Part shown: positions 18,801-27,585 of the stretch, piece by piece
How positions within the stretch are numbered: position 1 is the stretch's first letter
Layout of the letters: each line of letters opens with the position of its first letter
From: Nonlabens ulvanivorans
GTDB lineage: Bacteria > Bacteroidota > Bacteroidia > Flavobacteriales > Flavobacteriaceae
Direction of reading: 5' to 3'
NCBI RefSeq assembly: GCF_000755285.1
Contig: NZ_BBMK01000010.1
Coordinates: 17,054 to 81,053 of the forward strand
DNA length: 64,000 nt
The notes under the pieces: generated by a model
Databases searched by the model: none
What the model was told of the DNA's origin: nothing
Seen by the model: the letters and a program-made list of their open reading frames with translations, nothing else
Program-made: the position numbers and the translations under genes

Positions 18801-19142
18801 ATGCAAAAATTAAACACAACCCTAGTTTACATACTATCTGTAGTAGGTTTTATATGCTGTTGCTTTAGCGGTGTCGGAGTGATACCAGCGGGAATAGCAT
18901 TCTACCTAGCTAACAAAGGAGTTAAAGAATATGAAGCTAATCCAGAGGCATACTCTAACGGACCAGCTATGAAAACAGCAAAAACAGTTTCTTTAGTTGT
19001 TACTGTGATCGCTGGACTAATGGCTCTTTATAGCATTTACAACTTTGCTTCTACAACTCCAGAAGAAAGAGCTCAACAACAACGTGAAATGCTAGAGCAA
19101 TTTGGTATGGATCCAGAAATGATGGAAGACGCTGGATATTAA
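18801..19142 (+). CDS. CCC-motif membrane protein, first of a tandem pair
   Basis: 113 residues. Starts MQKLNTTLVYILSVVGFICCCFSG, with three adjacent cysteines inside the first hydrophobic helix, then a short loop and a second helix (LVVTVIAGLMALYSI). The pattern IPAGIAFYLANKG and AYSNGPAMKTAKT is shared almost word for word with the next gene. The name describes the motif; function is unknown. C-terminal tail is acidic and soluble. Confidence 0.85.
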   Translation: MQKLNTTLVYILSVVGFICCCFSGVGVIPAGIAFYLANKGVKEYEANPEAYSNGPAMKTAKTVSLVVTVIAGLMALYSIYNFASTTPEERAQQQREMLEQFGMDPEMMEDAGY

Positions 19143-19162
19143 TCAGGACTTTTCATAAATTT

Positions 19163-19193
19163 TAAAAGGGAACGCAATGCGTTCCCTTTTTTA
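19163..19193. terminator. Terminator hairpin between the CCC-motif genes
   Basis: AAAAGGGAACGCA / TGCGTTCCCTTTT, a 13-bp stem with a T tail, so the second CCC-motif gene probably has its own promoter. Confidence 0.85.
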
Positions 19194-19224
19194 TTATTTT
19201 TACATTTCAATTTAAAAACTTATT

Positions 19225-19587
19225 ATGCAAAAATTAAATACTACTGCGATATACATTCTCTCTGTTGTCGGTTTCTTATGTTGTTGCTTTTATGGAATCG
19301 GTACTATTGCAGCTATCATAGCTATAGTGCTCGCTAACAAAGAACTTGCTAAATACAATGCAGATCCTGAGCTTTATAGTAACGGAAAAGCAATGAAAAC
19401 AGCAAAAACACTAGCTATAGTATCACTAGTGATTTCACTTATCGGATTAGCCTTTATAATTTGGTTCTATTTCAACCAGTGTGCATTTTATGAGTGGTAT
19501 ATAGAATTTGCTTTAAATAATCCAGGCGTTACTGAAGAGCAACTAGCTCCATTATACGATGCCATGGAAGAGGCAGGATGTAGATAA
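19225..19587 (+). CDS. CCC-motif membrane protein, second of a tandem pair
   Basis: 120 residues, paralogous to the gene just upstream: MQKLNTTAIYILSVVGFLCCCFYG, AIIAIVLANKELAKYNADPE, then LYSNGKAMKTAKT and a second helix. The C-terminal 40 residues differ and contain NQCAFYEWYIEFALNN and a final Cys-Arg. The tandem pair suggests recent duplication with divergence of the soluble tail. Function unknown; inner membrane by prediction. Confidence 0.85.
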   Translation: MQKLNTTAIYILSVVGFLCCCFYGIGTIAAIIAIVLANKELAKYNADPELYSNGKAMKTAKTLAIVSLVISLIGLAFIIWFYFNQCAFYEWYIEFALNNPGVTEEQLAPLYDAMEEAGCR

Positions 19588-19609
19588 TATCACGACAATA
19601 TTTTAAAAT

Positions 19610-19641
19610 AAAAAAGGCTCGCAATTGCGAGCCTTTTTTAT
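19610..19641. terminator. Bidirectional terminator hairpin
   Basis: AAAAAAGGCTCGCA / TTGCGAGCCTTTTTT with a minimal loop, between the convergent CCC-motif gene and rocD. Confidence 0.85.
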
Positions 19642-19656
19642 TTCAACTAATATGTT

Positions 19657-20932
19657 TTATTCAAAACTCTTAAGAGTTTTAATAATGATATCTATACATT
19701 CATCAAGTTGATCTTGAGTCATTACCAATGGTGGTGCAAATCTAATGATATTACCATGCGTAGGTTTTGCTAGCAATCCGTTATCACGAAGCTTTAAACA
19801 TATGTTCCAAGCTGTATCACCTTCTTCAGTATCATTAATCACAATCGCGTTTAATAAACCACGACCTCTAACTAAAGTTACTGTATCAGTAGTTTCTATG
19901 TATTCGTTAATTCGAGATCTAAAGTGATTACCTAACTCGCGTGCGTTTTGGGCTAACTTTTCATCTTTCACAACATCAAGAGCTGCCATCCCTACTACCG
20001 CTGCTACAGGATTACCACCAAAGGTACTCCCATGCTGTCCTGGTTTAATGACATTCATTATCTCATTATTTGCAAGAACTGCACTTACTGGATAAGCTCC
20101 ACCAGACAACGCTTTTCCTAATATTAAAACATCAGGCTGTGCATAAGTTGCAGCTTGCTTTTCACAATGGGCAGCACAATCACATTTACCACAAACCGCA
20201 AGTAAAGCACCCGTTCTAGCGATACCAGTCTGTATTTCATCTGCAATAAAAAGAGCGTTGTACTTTTTACAAAGTTCTTGTGAGGTCCTCATGTAATTAT
20301 CATCTGGAGTGTAAACACCAGCTTCACCTTGAATAGGCTCTACTAGAAAACCTGCCACATTATCTTGTTGTAATGCTTCTTCTAGAGCAGCCGTGTCATC
20401 ATAAGGGATTTTAATAAAACCAGGTGTATATGGACCAAAGTTCTTACGTGCACCTTCATCATTTGAAAAAGATATAATAGTAGTGGTACGACCATGAAAA
20501 TTATTCTCAGCTACAATAATTTTCGCTTCATGCTCTGCAACTCCTTTTTTCTCATAAGCATTTACGAGCGATTTTTATGGCAGTTTCCACAGCCTCAGCA
20601 CCAGTATTCATTGGTAATACTTTATCAAAACCAAAATACTCAGTCATGTATTTCTCATAAACGCCTAATTTATCGTTATGAAAAGCACGTGATGTTAAAG
20701 TTAGTGTCTGCGCTTGCTGGTTCATGGCATCAACAATTGCTGGATGACAATGTCCTTGATTAACTGCAGAGTAAGCACTTAAAAAATCATAATAACGTTT
20801 TCCTTCAACATCCCATACATATACACCATCACCTTTTTCAAGTACTACTGGTAATGGATGATAGTTATGCGCTCCATGTTCATCTTCTAGATCTATATAA
20901 TATTGACTTCCGTTTTTAGTCGCTGTGCTCAT
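19657..20932 (-). CDS. rocD: Ornithine aminotransferase, frameshifted
   Basis: Two frames make one enzyme of about 425 residues that converts ornithine to glutamate semialdehyde with PLP. The start [20 protein letters not shown] (ATG at 20932) and [17 protein letters not shown] come from the first frame; the second has [15 protein letters not shown] with the PLP lysine and [15 protein letters not shown] HGSTFGGNP. The break is at about 20558, where TGCT stands for an expected TGGGCT (two G missing); restored, it reads ARKWAYEKKG. A Cys-rich insert ([10 protein letters not shown]) precedes the PLP lysine. Confidence 0.9.
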
Positions 20933-21051
20933 AAGTTGTTTTTTATCTAAGTCGCAATTTACAAAAAGAGCTGTCCAAGACATGAAGCTATAGCTTAAAT
21001 TTTATAGAAATTATGAGCTACACCTCAGTCTATTCTCTTAAATTTGGACTC

Positions 21052-22473
21052 ATGTCAAAAAGAAGAAATCGAGCAAATAAAACCTTTGAAAATGTTCCTG
21101 TAGTAGATGCCGGAGCAAAAGGGAAAAGCGTAGCCAAAACTGAGGATGGCGCCGTTATATTTTTAAAAAATGCAGTGCCAGGTGATGTGGTAGACATCAA
21201 AACTTTCAAGAAAAGAAAATCTTTTTATGAAGGAGAAGCGACTGTTTTTCATACCCTTTCAGATCGACGTACAACGCCAGTCTGTAAACACTTTGGAACC
21301 TGTGGTGGTTGTAAGTGGCAACATATGGGTTATGATAGCCAGCTGTTTTTCAAACAGAAAGAAGTTGTTGAAAACCTTACTAGAATAGGTCATTTAGACC
21401 TACCAGAGGTTACTCCTATAGCAGGATCTGCAGATCAATATTATTATCGTAATAAAATGGAATTCAGCTTTTCAGCCAGTAGATGGTTGACCTTAGAAGA
21501 AATCCAGAGTGATATTCAAATCGAAGACAAAAAAGCGTTAGGCTTTCACATTCCTGGGATGTGGGATAAAATATTGCACCTAGATGAATGTCATTTGCAT
21601 CCTGCCATTGGAGAGCAGATAAGGTTGAGTGTTCACGCTTTCGCGGAAGCGGAACATATAGAATACTTTAATCCTAGAGAAAAAACTGGTGTTTTAAGAA
21701 CTTTAATGCTGCGCATGTCATCCACAGGAGAAACCATGGTCGTGATACAGTTCTTTAAGGAAGATGAAAAAGCTAGAATCGCCCTATTGGAGCATTTGAA
21801 AACTACTTTTCCTCAAATTAAATCGTTGCAATACATTATAAATGAAAAGGCAAACGATACTATTTATGATCAGGACGTTATATGCTATGATGGCCGCAAT
21901 CATATCTTTGAAGAGATGGAAGGATTACAGTTTAAAATTAATGCAAAATCTTTCTATCAAACTAACTCACAGCAAGCCTATGAATTATATAAAATCACTC
22001 GTGACTTTGCAGGATTAACAGGCGAAGAATTAGTTTATGACTTATACACAGGTACTGGAACTATTGCACAATTTGTAGCAAAGAAGGCTAAACATGTAGT
22101 AGGAATTGAGTCTGTACCGGTAGCAATTGAAGATGCAAAGGCAAATGCTGCACACAACAATATAGATAACACCACCTTTTTTGCCGGTGATATGAGAGAT
22201 GTTTTTACTGCAGATTTCATCGCTGAGCATGGTGCCCCCCCAGATGTTGTAATTACTGATCCACCTCGAGATGGTATGCATAAAGATGTTGTAGCGCAAT
22301 TACTAGCTCTTGCAGCACCTCGTATCGTTTATGTAAGTTGTAACAGCGCAACACAAGCTAGAGATCTAGCGTTATTAAAAGAACAATATAAGGTAGTAAA
22401 ATATCAACCTGTTGACATGTTTCCACAAACGCACCATGTTGAAAGTGTTGTACTTTTAGAAATAATAAAATAA
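21052..22473 (+). CDS. rlmD: 23S rRNA (uracil(1939)-C(5))-methyltransferase RlmD
   Basis: About 473 residues from the ATG at 21052 (MSKRRNRANKTFENV); an upstream ATG at 21013 in frame is possible but gives an untypical N-terminus. A TRAM domain at the start is followed by the four cysteines of the Fe-S cluster (CKHFGTCGGCKWQH and the later C), and by the SAM-binding catalytic domain: YDLYTGTGTIAQF, ITDPPRDGMHKDV and VSCNSATQARDL with the nucleophilic Cys. It modifies 23S rRNA with SAM. A C7 run (22235-22241) makes the local sequence GAPPDV, one Pro more than usual. Confidence 0.9.
   Translation: MSKRRNRANKTFENVPVVDAGAKGKSVAKTEDGAVIFLKNAVPGDVVDIKTFKKRKSFYEGEATVFHTLSDRRTTPVCKHFGTCGGCKWQHMGYDSQLFFKQKEVVENLTRIGHLDLPEVTPIAGSADQYYYRNKMEFSFSASRWLTLEEIQSDIQIEDKKALGFHIPGMWDKILHLDECHLHPAIGEQIRLSVHAFAEAEHIEYFNPREKTGVLRTLMLRMSSTGETMVVIQFFKEDEKARIALLEHLKTTFPQIKSLQYIINEKANDTIYDQDVICYDGRNHIFEEMEGLQFKINAKSFYQTNSQQAYELYKITRDFAGLTGEELVYDLYTGTGTIAQFVAKKAKHVVGIESVPVAIEDAKANAAHNNIDNTTFFAGDMRDVFTADFIAEHGAPPDVVITDPPRDGMHKDVVAQLLALAAPRIVYVSCNSATQARDLALLKEQYKVVKYQPVDMFPQTHHVESVVLLEIIK
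21636..21651. repeat. Iterated 16-bp palindrome, copy 6 (15/16, in CDS)
   Basis: CGCTTTCGCGGAAGCG inside rlmD, read as His-Ala-Phe-Ala-Glu-Ala-Glu. Confidence 0.8.
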
Positions 22474-22480
22474 TTCTATT

Positions 22481-23914
22481 ATGAAAAAAATACTCTTTAT
22501 CGCACTTATCATCGCTAGCTTTATCGCGTGTGATGATAAACAAAATAATGAATCAATACTTAAAGAGGCTCAAGTATCAGGTAAGATCACTGCTGTTGAC
22601 TCAATAGTCATTCCAGAAAAACTGGTTGCTTATCTATATAATGAAACTAAAGCAGATTATGACCAGATAGAAATTGAAGTAGGGAAAGATGGAACTTTTG
22701 CATCTACTCTACCAGTAGATAGACCTATGAGTATTTCCATATATGGAGATTATGGTGTTCAATTACTGACTAGTCCTGGTGATTCGATTTTCATGAACAC
22801 AGACGCTAGATTTGAAAATGTAACTTATGATGGAAAAGGTGGCGATGTTAACACGGCGCTTATCACTTATAAAGACAACAATCCTACAGAGGAATTATTG
22901 CAATCAAAAGAGTCCTTATCTCCGCAAGATTATGCATCGTTATTAGATAGTGTTTTTATTGAAGTTCAATCTTACAACAAGAATTTTTTATTTAATAATG
23001 ACCAACAAATATTAAAAGATTATGTTACTTCAGAAGAGGCTTTTCTAATACCAGCAAAAAAATTAGCCTATGCCCTTTATACACCTCAAGGTGCAGCCGC
23101 TTTAAGTGATAGTGCGTTTATGAATAGCTTCAATAGTTTATCAGAGTATAAAAACACCTATGATATAAACACCAATAACCCAGCAATGATTGCAAACTAT
23201 TTAGGCTATGTATGGGAAAGAGAAGCGTTAGAAGATAATGCAGAGGAAAGAGAAATAGCTTTCATGAACCGTTTAATGTCTTTAGAAAATAACGATTATC
23301 TTAAAAAGAAAATCTTGCAGAGCAAGGTAATGAATAAGCTAGAAGACAACAATGTTTCTTTTTATGAAAACCATAAAGATGAAATTAACCAAGTATTTAA
23401 GGATACTTCTATTCTAGCAACAGTGTCACAAAAATATGACGAAGTAAAAAAATTACTTAATAACCCAGAATTACCTGTAGACGCAGAGCTTTTAACTTTT
23501 AAATCTGAAGACGCTACTCAATTCATAAATGAAATTATAGCAAATGCTAATGGTAAAGTGATCTATATCGATAATTGGGCAACATGGTGTGGACCGTGTA
23601 AAAGTGAGTTTAAAAATGCCTCACCAGCATTGCATGAGAAATTTAAAGATGATGTTGAATTTGTGTATTTATGTCACCAAAGTAAAGAAACTGGTTATTT
23701 ACCTTCTATTTCTAAATTCAAAATCGCTGGAAAGCATTACTTTCTAAAGGAAGATCAATCTAGACCTATTTTCAAACAAATTAATTTAGAAGGTTTCCCT
23801 ACTTATACGATAATCAATAAAAATGGAGACATCGTTTTATCTGACTACATTCACAGACCTAGTTATGCTAAAACTTCAGAGATTCTTACAGGACTAATTA
23901 ATGAAGAAATATAA
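22481..23914 (+). CDS. Thioredoxin-domain lipoprotein
   Basis: 477 residues. Lipoprotein signal with lipobox SFIAC, then a beta-rich N-terminal domain of DUF4369-like appearance and a long helical middle. The C-terminal thioredoxin fold has the redox motif WATWCGPCK (about residues 364-372) and a cis-Pro region (EGFPTYTIINKNG). Such TlpA/ResA-like proteins handle disulfides in the periplasm, facing out from a lipid anchor. The gene starts seven bases after rlmD and overlaps the next gene, so they share a transcript. Confidence 0.85.
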   Translation: MKKILFIALIIASFIACDDKQNNESILKEAQVSGKITAVDSIVIPEKLVAYLYNETKADYDQIEIEVGKDGTFASTLPVDRPMSISIYGDYGVQLLTSPGDSIFMNTDARFENVTYDGKGGDVNTALITYKDNNPTEELLQSKESLSPQDYASLLDSVFIEVQSYNKNFLFNNDQQILKDYVTSEEAFLIPAKKLAYALYTPQGAAALSDSAFMNSFNSLSEYKNTYDINTNNPAMIANYLGYVWEREALEDNAEEREIAFMNRLMSLENNDYLKKKILQSKVMNKLEDNNVSFYENHKDEINQVFKDTSILATVSQKYDEVKKLLNNPELPVDAELLTFKSEDATQFINEIIANANGKVIYIDNWATWCGPCKSEFKNASPALHEKFKDDVEFVYLCHQSKETGYLPSISKFKIAGKHYFLKEDQSRPIFKQINLEGFPTYTIINKNGDIVLSDYIHRPSYAKTSEILTGLINEEI

Positions 23915-24419
23915 CTACACTTTATTATTAAGTATTGTCCTTTTAATGACTGGATTATCCAGTTGTGAAAAGGATGACTTATGTGACCCATCATTAAGCG
24001 TGACACCACGTTTAATTATTAAATTCACAGATATAGGAAATCCAGAAGAGTCTAAAGAGGTAGATCAATTACAAATAAGGGAAATAGGCTTTACAGAATT
24101 TGCTCCTTTAGATAGTGATGGTTCAACCTTGCTTACCGCTGTTGACTCAATAGCTATACCATTAAGAACCGATAGTAATAATACGAGCTATGAATTTTTC
24201 TTAGACGATGATGACGGCACTAATATAGATAGTATAGACTTTAATTATAATCTAGATGAAATTTACATTAATAGAGCATGTGGTTTTAAAGTCGTGTATA
24301 ACGAGCTAGGCGCTTTCAGATTACCAGAACCTGCCGGTGATGAATGGATCATTAATATTCAAGTAGTCACTCCTGAAGTAACATCTAATAATGATATTCA
24401 CATTGAGATACGTCACTAA
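23901..24419 (+). CDS. DUF6452 lipoprotein
   Basis: 172 residues. Lipoprotein signal (LLLSIVLLMTGLSSC) and a mature region with TPRLIIKFTDIGNPEESKEV and CGFKVVYNE, matching the flavobacterial DUF6452 family as I know it. It overlaps the preceding gene by 14 bases and the next by 29, a compact operon of envelope proteins that commonly follows rlmD in Flavobacteriia. Function unknown. Confidence 0.75.
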   Translation: MKKYNYTLLLSIVLLMTGLSSCEKDDLCDPSLSVTPRLIIKFTDIGNPEESKEVDQLQIREIGFTEFAPLDSDGSTLLTAVDSIAIPLRTDSNNTSYEFFLDDDDGTNIDSIDFNYNLDEIYINRACGFKVVYNELGAFRLPEPAGDEWIINIQVVTPEVTSNNDIHIEIRH

Positions 24420-25095
24420 AATATTATTTCTATTCTTTGGCTTTATGGCGTTTTCACAGACGCGAGAAACAGCCGCAATTGACAGTGTACAATACAAGCG
24501 TACTTATGGATTGCGATTAGGGATAGATGCTGCTAGCTTAATACGCACCGGTATTGATCCAGAATATAATGGGTTTCAAATTTTAGGAGATTATAGAATT
24601 AAAGATAAACTATACATTGCTGGTGAATTAGGTAATGAAAACATAGATCGTAATTCTGATAGAATAGACTTTAAAACTAGCGGTTCATATTTTAAGGCAG
24701 GTATCGATTATAACCTTTATCAAAATTGGTTAGACATGGATAACATGATCTATTTTGGCGCACGACTAGGTGCAGCAAACTTTTCGCAAAATCTATTGAG
24801 ATATGATTATGCTCAAGACAACAGCTATTTCCCTGTATTTACTAACGTCGTAGACAGAGAATTTAAAGGACTTACTGCTGTATGGCTAGAAATACAACTG
24901 GGTATTAAGGTTGAAGTATTACCTAATTTATATATGGTGGCAAATGTGCAATTAAAGAGAATGATTACAGAAAAAACACCTGATAATTTTGACAACTTAT
25001 ACGTACCTGGATTTGGCAAAACTTATGACACCAGTGAGATAGGTGTCGGTTATACCTACGGTATCATGTATCGCATTCCATTTTTTAAGAAATAA
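24391..25095 (+). CDS. DUF6048 outer-membrane protein
   Basis: Up to 234 residues; the start is uncertain because the ATG at 24391 lies in the previous gene (a TTG at 24403 is an alternative). A hydrophobic leader (ILFLFFGFMAFSQ) and a barrel-like chain follow: YGLRLGIDAASLIRTGIDP, FQILGDYRIKDKLYIAGELG, ending YTYGIMYRIPFFKK. This is the DUF6048 pattern that pairs with DUF6452. Outer-membrane location is inferred from strand alternation and the signal. Function unknown. Confidence 0.75.
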   Translation: MIFTLRYVTKILFLFFGFMAFSQTRETAAIDSVQYKRTYGLRLGIDAASLIRTGIDPEYNGFQILGDYRIKDKLYIAGELGNENIDRNSDRIDFKTSGSYFKAGIDYNLYQNWLDMDNMIYFGARLGAANFSQNLLRYDYAQDNSYFPVFTNVVDREFKGLTAVWLEIQLGIKVEVLPNLYMVANVQLKRMITEKTPDNFDNLYVPGFGKTYDTSEIGVGYTYGIMYRIPFFKK

Positions 25096-25116
25096 AAACA
25101 TTAAATAATCACTTAT

Positions 25117-25149
25117 AAAAAAAGCCTTTCTTTTCAGAAAGCTTTTTAA
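25117..25149. terminator. Bidirectional terminator hairpin (imperfect)
   Basis: AAAAAAAGCCTTTCT TTTC AGAAAGCTTTTTAA folds into a stem with one bulge between two convergent genes. Confidence 0.7.
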
Positions 25150-25168
25150 GTTTTATATCCTGCTCAGT

Positions 25169-25570
25169 CTATTCTTCTTCTTGATTAAGAGAAGTTAATA
25201 AATCATTAGATTGAAGTAGATTATACCACTGCACTACCTTTTTAATATCACTAGCATAAACGCGCTCCTCATCATAGTTAGGCAATACCTCACTAAAATA
25301 AGACTGCAGCTCATTCTTACTTACCTTATGATTAATTGAAGGACCTTGATTTTCTTTTTCAGCAATCTTTTGAAACACCTCTTTAAGTGGCACTTCAGTT
25401 TCATAAGTGTAAATAGAGATATCTTTAAGAACACTCACGTTATGATTGATTCCTATAATAGCTGTTTTCTTATCGATTAAAGATTCGACCACAAAACCAT
25501 TACGTGTCTTAGTCTTTAATTGATATAAACCTGGCTTACCTGTAACTGATAAAATGTTTTCTAAACTCAT
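25169..25570 (-). CDS. DUF5606 protein
   Basis: 133 residues, soluble. The start MSLENILSVTGKPGLYQLKT and the phrases VVESLIDKKTAIIGINHN and DISIYTYETEVPLKEVF are characteristic of DUF5606, a Bacteroidota-specific family of unknown function often encoded next to def and ruvX, as here. No catalytic motif is apparent. Confidence 0.85.
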   Translation of the reverse strand: MSLENILSVTGKPGLYQLKTKTRNGFVVESLIDKKTAIIGINHNVSVLKDISIYTYETEVPLKEVFQKIAEKENQGPSINHKVSKNELQSYFSEVLPNYDEERVYASDIKKVVQWYNLLQSNDLLTSLNQEEE

Positions 25571-25625
25571 ATTCTTCTTTTTCTGAGGACGGCAAATATA
25601 TTAAACCTCAACTTTAAAATGGTGA

Positions 25626-26216
25626 TTATTTTCTTCCTTTCACTTCTGGAAAACGCATGCGGTAATCGATACTCACTTTTCCTTTAGAAATATTAGCAAG
25701 TTTTCCCTTTATTAATCGCTTTTTTAGAGAAGATATTTTATCTGTAAATAAAATTCCTTCAATATGATCATATTCATGTTGAATAACACGAGCCATTAAT
25801 CCAGTATAAGTTTCAGTTACTTCATTAAAATTCTCATCACTGTATCTTATGGTCACCTCTTCTGGTCTAAAAACATCTTCTCTTACATTAGGAATGCTTA
25901 AACATCCCTCATTAAAAGCCCATTCTTCTCCATTTTCTTCTACGATATGCGCGTTTATAAACGCTTTCTTGAAAGAACCCAGTTGTTTTTGCTCTTCTGG
26001 AGTAAGATCTGGATCATCGCCAAAAGGTGATGTATCTACCAAAAATATACGAATAGGCATGCCTACCTGCGGTGCTGCCAGGCCTACTCCACTGGCGCCA
26101 TACATGGTTTCCCACATATTTTCTAGAACCTTTTCTAGATTAGGATAGTCAGGTGTGATATCCTTTGCTACTTTTCTTAATACTGGATCGCCATAAGCGA
26201 CTATAGGATAAATCAT
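25626..26216 (-). CDS. def: Peptide deformylase
   Basis: 196 residues. Removes the N-formyl group from new proteins at the ribosome using a metal (Fe or Zn). The three motifs are visible: GVGLAAPQVG, NEGCLSIP with the metal Cys, and QHEYDHIEGILF with two metal His and the catalytic Glu. The insert after FLVDTSPFGDDPDLTPEEQ is typical of Bacteroidota. It is 26 bp from ruvX on the same strand. Confidence 0.95.
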   Translation of the reverse strand: MIYPIVAYGDPVLRKVAKDITPDYPNLEKVLENMWETMYGASGVGLAAPQVGMPIRIFLVDTSPFGDDPDLTPEEQKQLGSFKKAFINAHIVEENGEEWAFNEGCLSIPNVREDVFRPEEVTIRYSDENFNEVTETYTGLMARVIQHEYDHIEGILFTDKISSLKKRLIKGKLANISKGKVSIDYRMRFPEVKGRK

Positions 26217-26242
26217 GTGTTCTGAATGATTAATTTTTATTC

Positions 26243-26665
26243 TTAATTAAAAGGACTTTTCTTGTCCATAAATGTTTGCAATATGATAGTAGCTGCTATT
26301 TCATCTACTAGCGCCTTATTTCTACGTTTAGACTTACTTAATCCACTATCTATCATGGTTTGAAATGCCATTTTTGAAGTAAACCGTTCATCCACTCTTT
26401 CAATAATTATATGAGGATATTTTTCTTGTAACGCTTTCGCGAAAGCGTGAATAACACCACCCAACTCACTATCTGTATAGTCCATCTGTTTAGGCTCACC
26501 TATGACAATGGTATCGACAGCTTCAGTACTTAAATACTTTTCTATAAAGGCTGATAACTCGTGTGTGGCAACTGTGGTAAGACCAGATGCTATGATTTGC
26601 ATAGGATCTGTTACCGCAATGCCAGTTCGCTTTTTACCATAATCTATTGCCAGTATTCTACTCAT
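26243..26665 (-). CDS. ruvX: Holliday junction resolvase-like RuvX (YqgF)
   Basis: 140 residues, the usual length. RNase H-like fold with the acidic residues visible in ILAIDYGKKRTGIAVTD near the start, IVIGEPKQMDYTDSE in the middle and VDERFTSKMA, then LVDEIAATIILQ. The family is linked to Holliday junction resolution and to pre-16S rRNA processing. It sits upstream of def in the common flavobacterial order. It carries an exact copy of the iterated palindrome (AFAKAL). Confidence 0.93.
   Translation of the reverse strand: MSRILAIDYGKKRTGIAVTDPMQIIASGLTTVATHELSAFIEKYLSTEAVDTIVIGEPKQMDYTDSELGGVIHAFAKALQEKYPHIIIERVDERFTSKMAFQTMIDSGLSKSKRRNKALVDEIAATIILQTFMDKKSPFN
26432..26447. repeat. Iterated 16-bp palindrome, copy 7 (exact, in CDS)
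   Basis: Exact copy inside ruvX, read on the minus strand as His-Ala-Phe-Ala-Lys-Ala-Leu. Confidence 0.9.
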
Positions 26666-26745
26666 AAGGACTGCAAAAATAAGGTTATTTGTGAACTAGT
26701 TGCTAAAATCGAGCCAAGGCGTGAAAACCTATAAATGTTTCCATT

Positions 26746-26753
26746 TATATTTG
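26746..26753 (+). promoter_or_regulatory. Probable -7 box for dapD
   Basis: TATATTTG matches the Bacteroidota TAnnTTTG -7 element, about 17 bp before the dapD start. No TTG at the right distance upstream was found, so the call is weak. Confidence 0.35.
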
Positions 26754-26769
26754 TAAAAAATCATAAGCT

Positions 26770-27585
26770 TTGGATCAATTACAAAACGTTATAGAAGCAG
26801 CATGGGATGATCGTTCCCAGCTAGAAAATGCAGTGACACAATCTGCTATTAGAGAAGTTGTAGAAATGCTAGATCGCGGTACCTTGCGAGTAGCAGAACC
26901 TACTGACGATGGATGGGTCGTAAACGAATGGATTAAAAAAGCAGTAGTCCTTTATTTCCCTATACAGAAAATGGAAACTATTGAATGTGGCCCATTAGAA
27001 TTTCACGATAAAATTCCGCTTAAAACTGGATATGCAGATAAAGGAATACGTGTTGTACCACATGCCGTTGCTAGACATGGTGCTTATATTTCAAAAGGTG
27101 TGATAATGATGCCTAGTTATATCAACATAGGTGCCTATGTAGATGAAGGTACTATGGTTGATACTTGGGCAACAGTAGGTAGTTGTGCTCAAATAGGAAA
27201 AAATGTACACTTGAGTGGTGGCGTAGGTATCGGTGGTGTTTTAGAGCCTTTACAAGCCGCACCAGTAATTATAGAAGATGGCGCGTTTATAGGATCTAGA
27301 TGCATCGTTGTAGAAGGAGTGCATGTAGAAAAAGAAGCCGTACTAGGTGCAAACGTTGTACTTACAATGAGTACAAAGATTATCGATGTTACCGGAGATG
27401 AGCCTGTCGAAATGAAAGGTCGTGTCCCTGAAAGATCTGTAGTGATTCCTGGTAGTTATGCAAAAGAGTTTCCTTCTGGAACTTATAATGTACCATGTGC
27501 TTTAATCATAGGTAAACGCAAAGAAAGTACTAATAAAAAGACTTCCTTGAACGACGCACTGCGTGAGTATAATGTAGCAGTATAG
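26770..27585 (+). CDS. dapD: Tetrahydrodipicolinate N-succinyltransferase
   Basis: 271 residues from a TTG (MDQLQNVIEAAWDDRSQL). It adds a succinyl group to tetrahydrodipicolinate in the succinylase branch of lysine and diaminopimelate synthesis. The N-terminal helical domain is followed by a left-handed parallel beta-helix of hexapeptide repeats (PSYINIGAYVDEGTMVDTWA, GSCAQIGKNVHLSGGVGIGG). The start choice rests on the family N-terminus. The stop overlaps the GTG of the next gene by one base. Confidence 0.93.
   Translation: MDQLQNVIEAAWDDRSQLENAVTQSAIREVVEMLDRGTLRVAEPTDDGWVVNEWIKKAVVLYFPIQKMETIECGPLEFHDKIPLKTGYADKGIRVVPHAVARHGAYISKGVIMMPSYINIGAYVDEGTMVDTWATVGSCAQIGKNVHLSGGVGIGGVLEPLQAAPVIIEDGAFIGSRCIVVEGVHVEKEAVLGANVVLTMSTKIIDVTGDEPVEMKGRVPERSVVIPGSYAKEFPSGTYNVPCALIIGKRKESTNKKTSLNDALREYNVAV

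Noticed and set aside
18801..19587. The two CCC-motif genes as one split gene
   Set aside because: Each has its own complete N-terminus and stop, and a strong terminator lies between them, so they are tandem paralogues.
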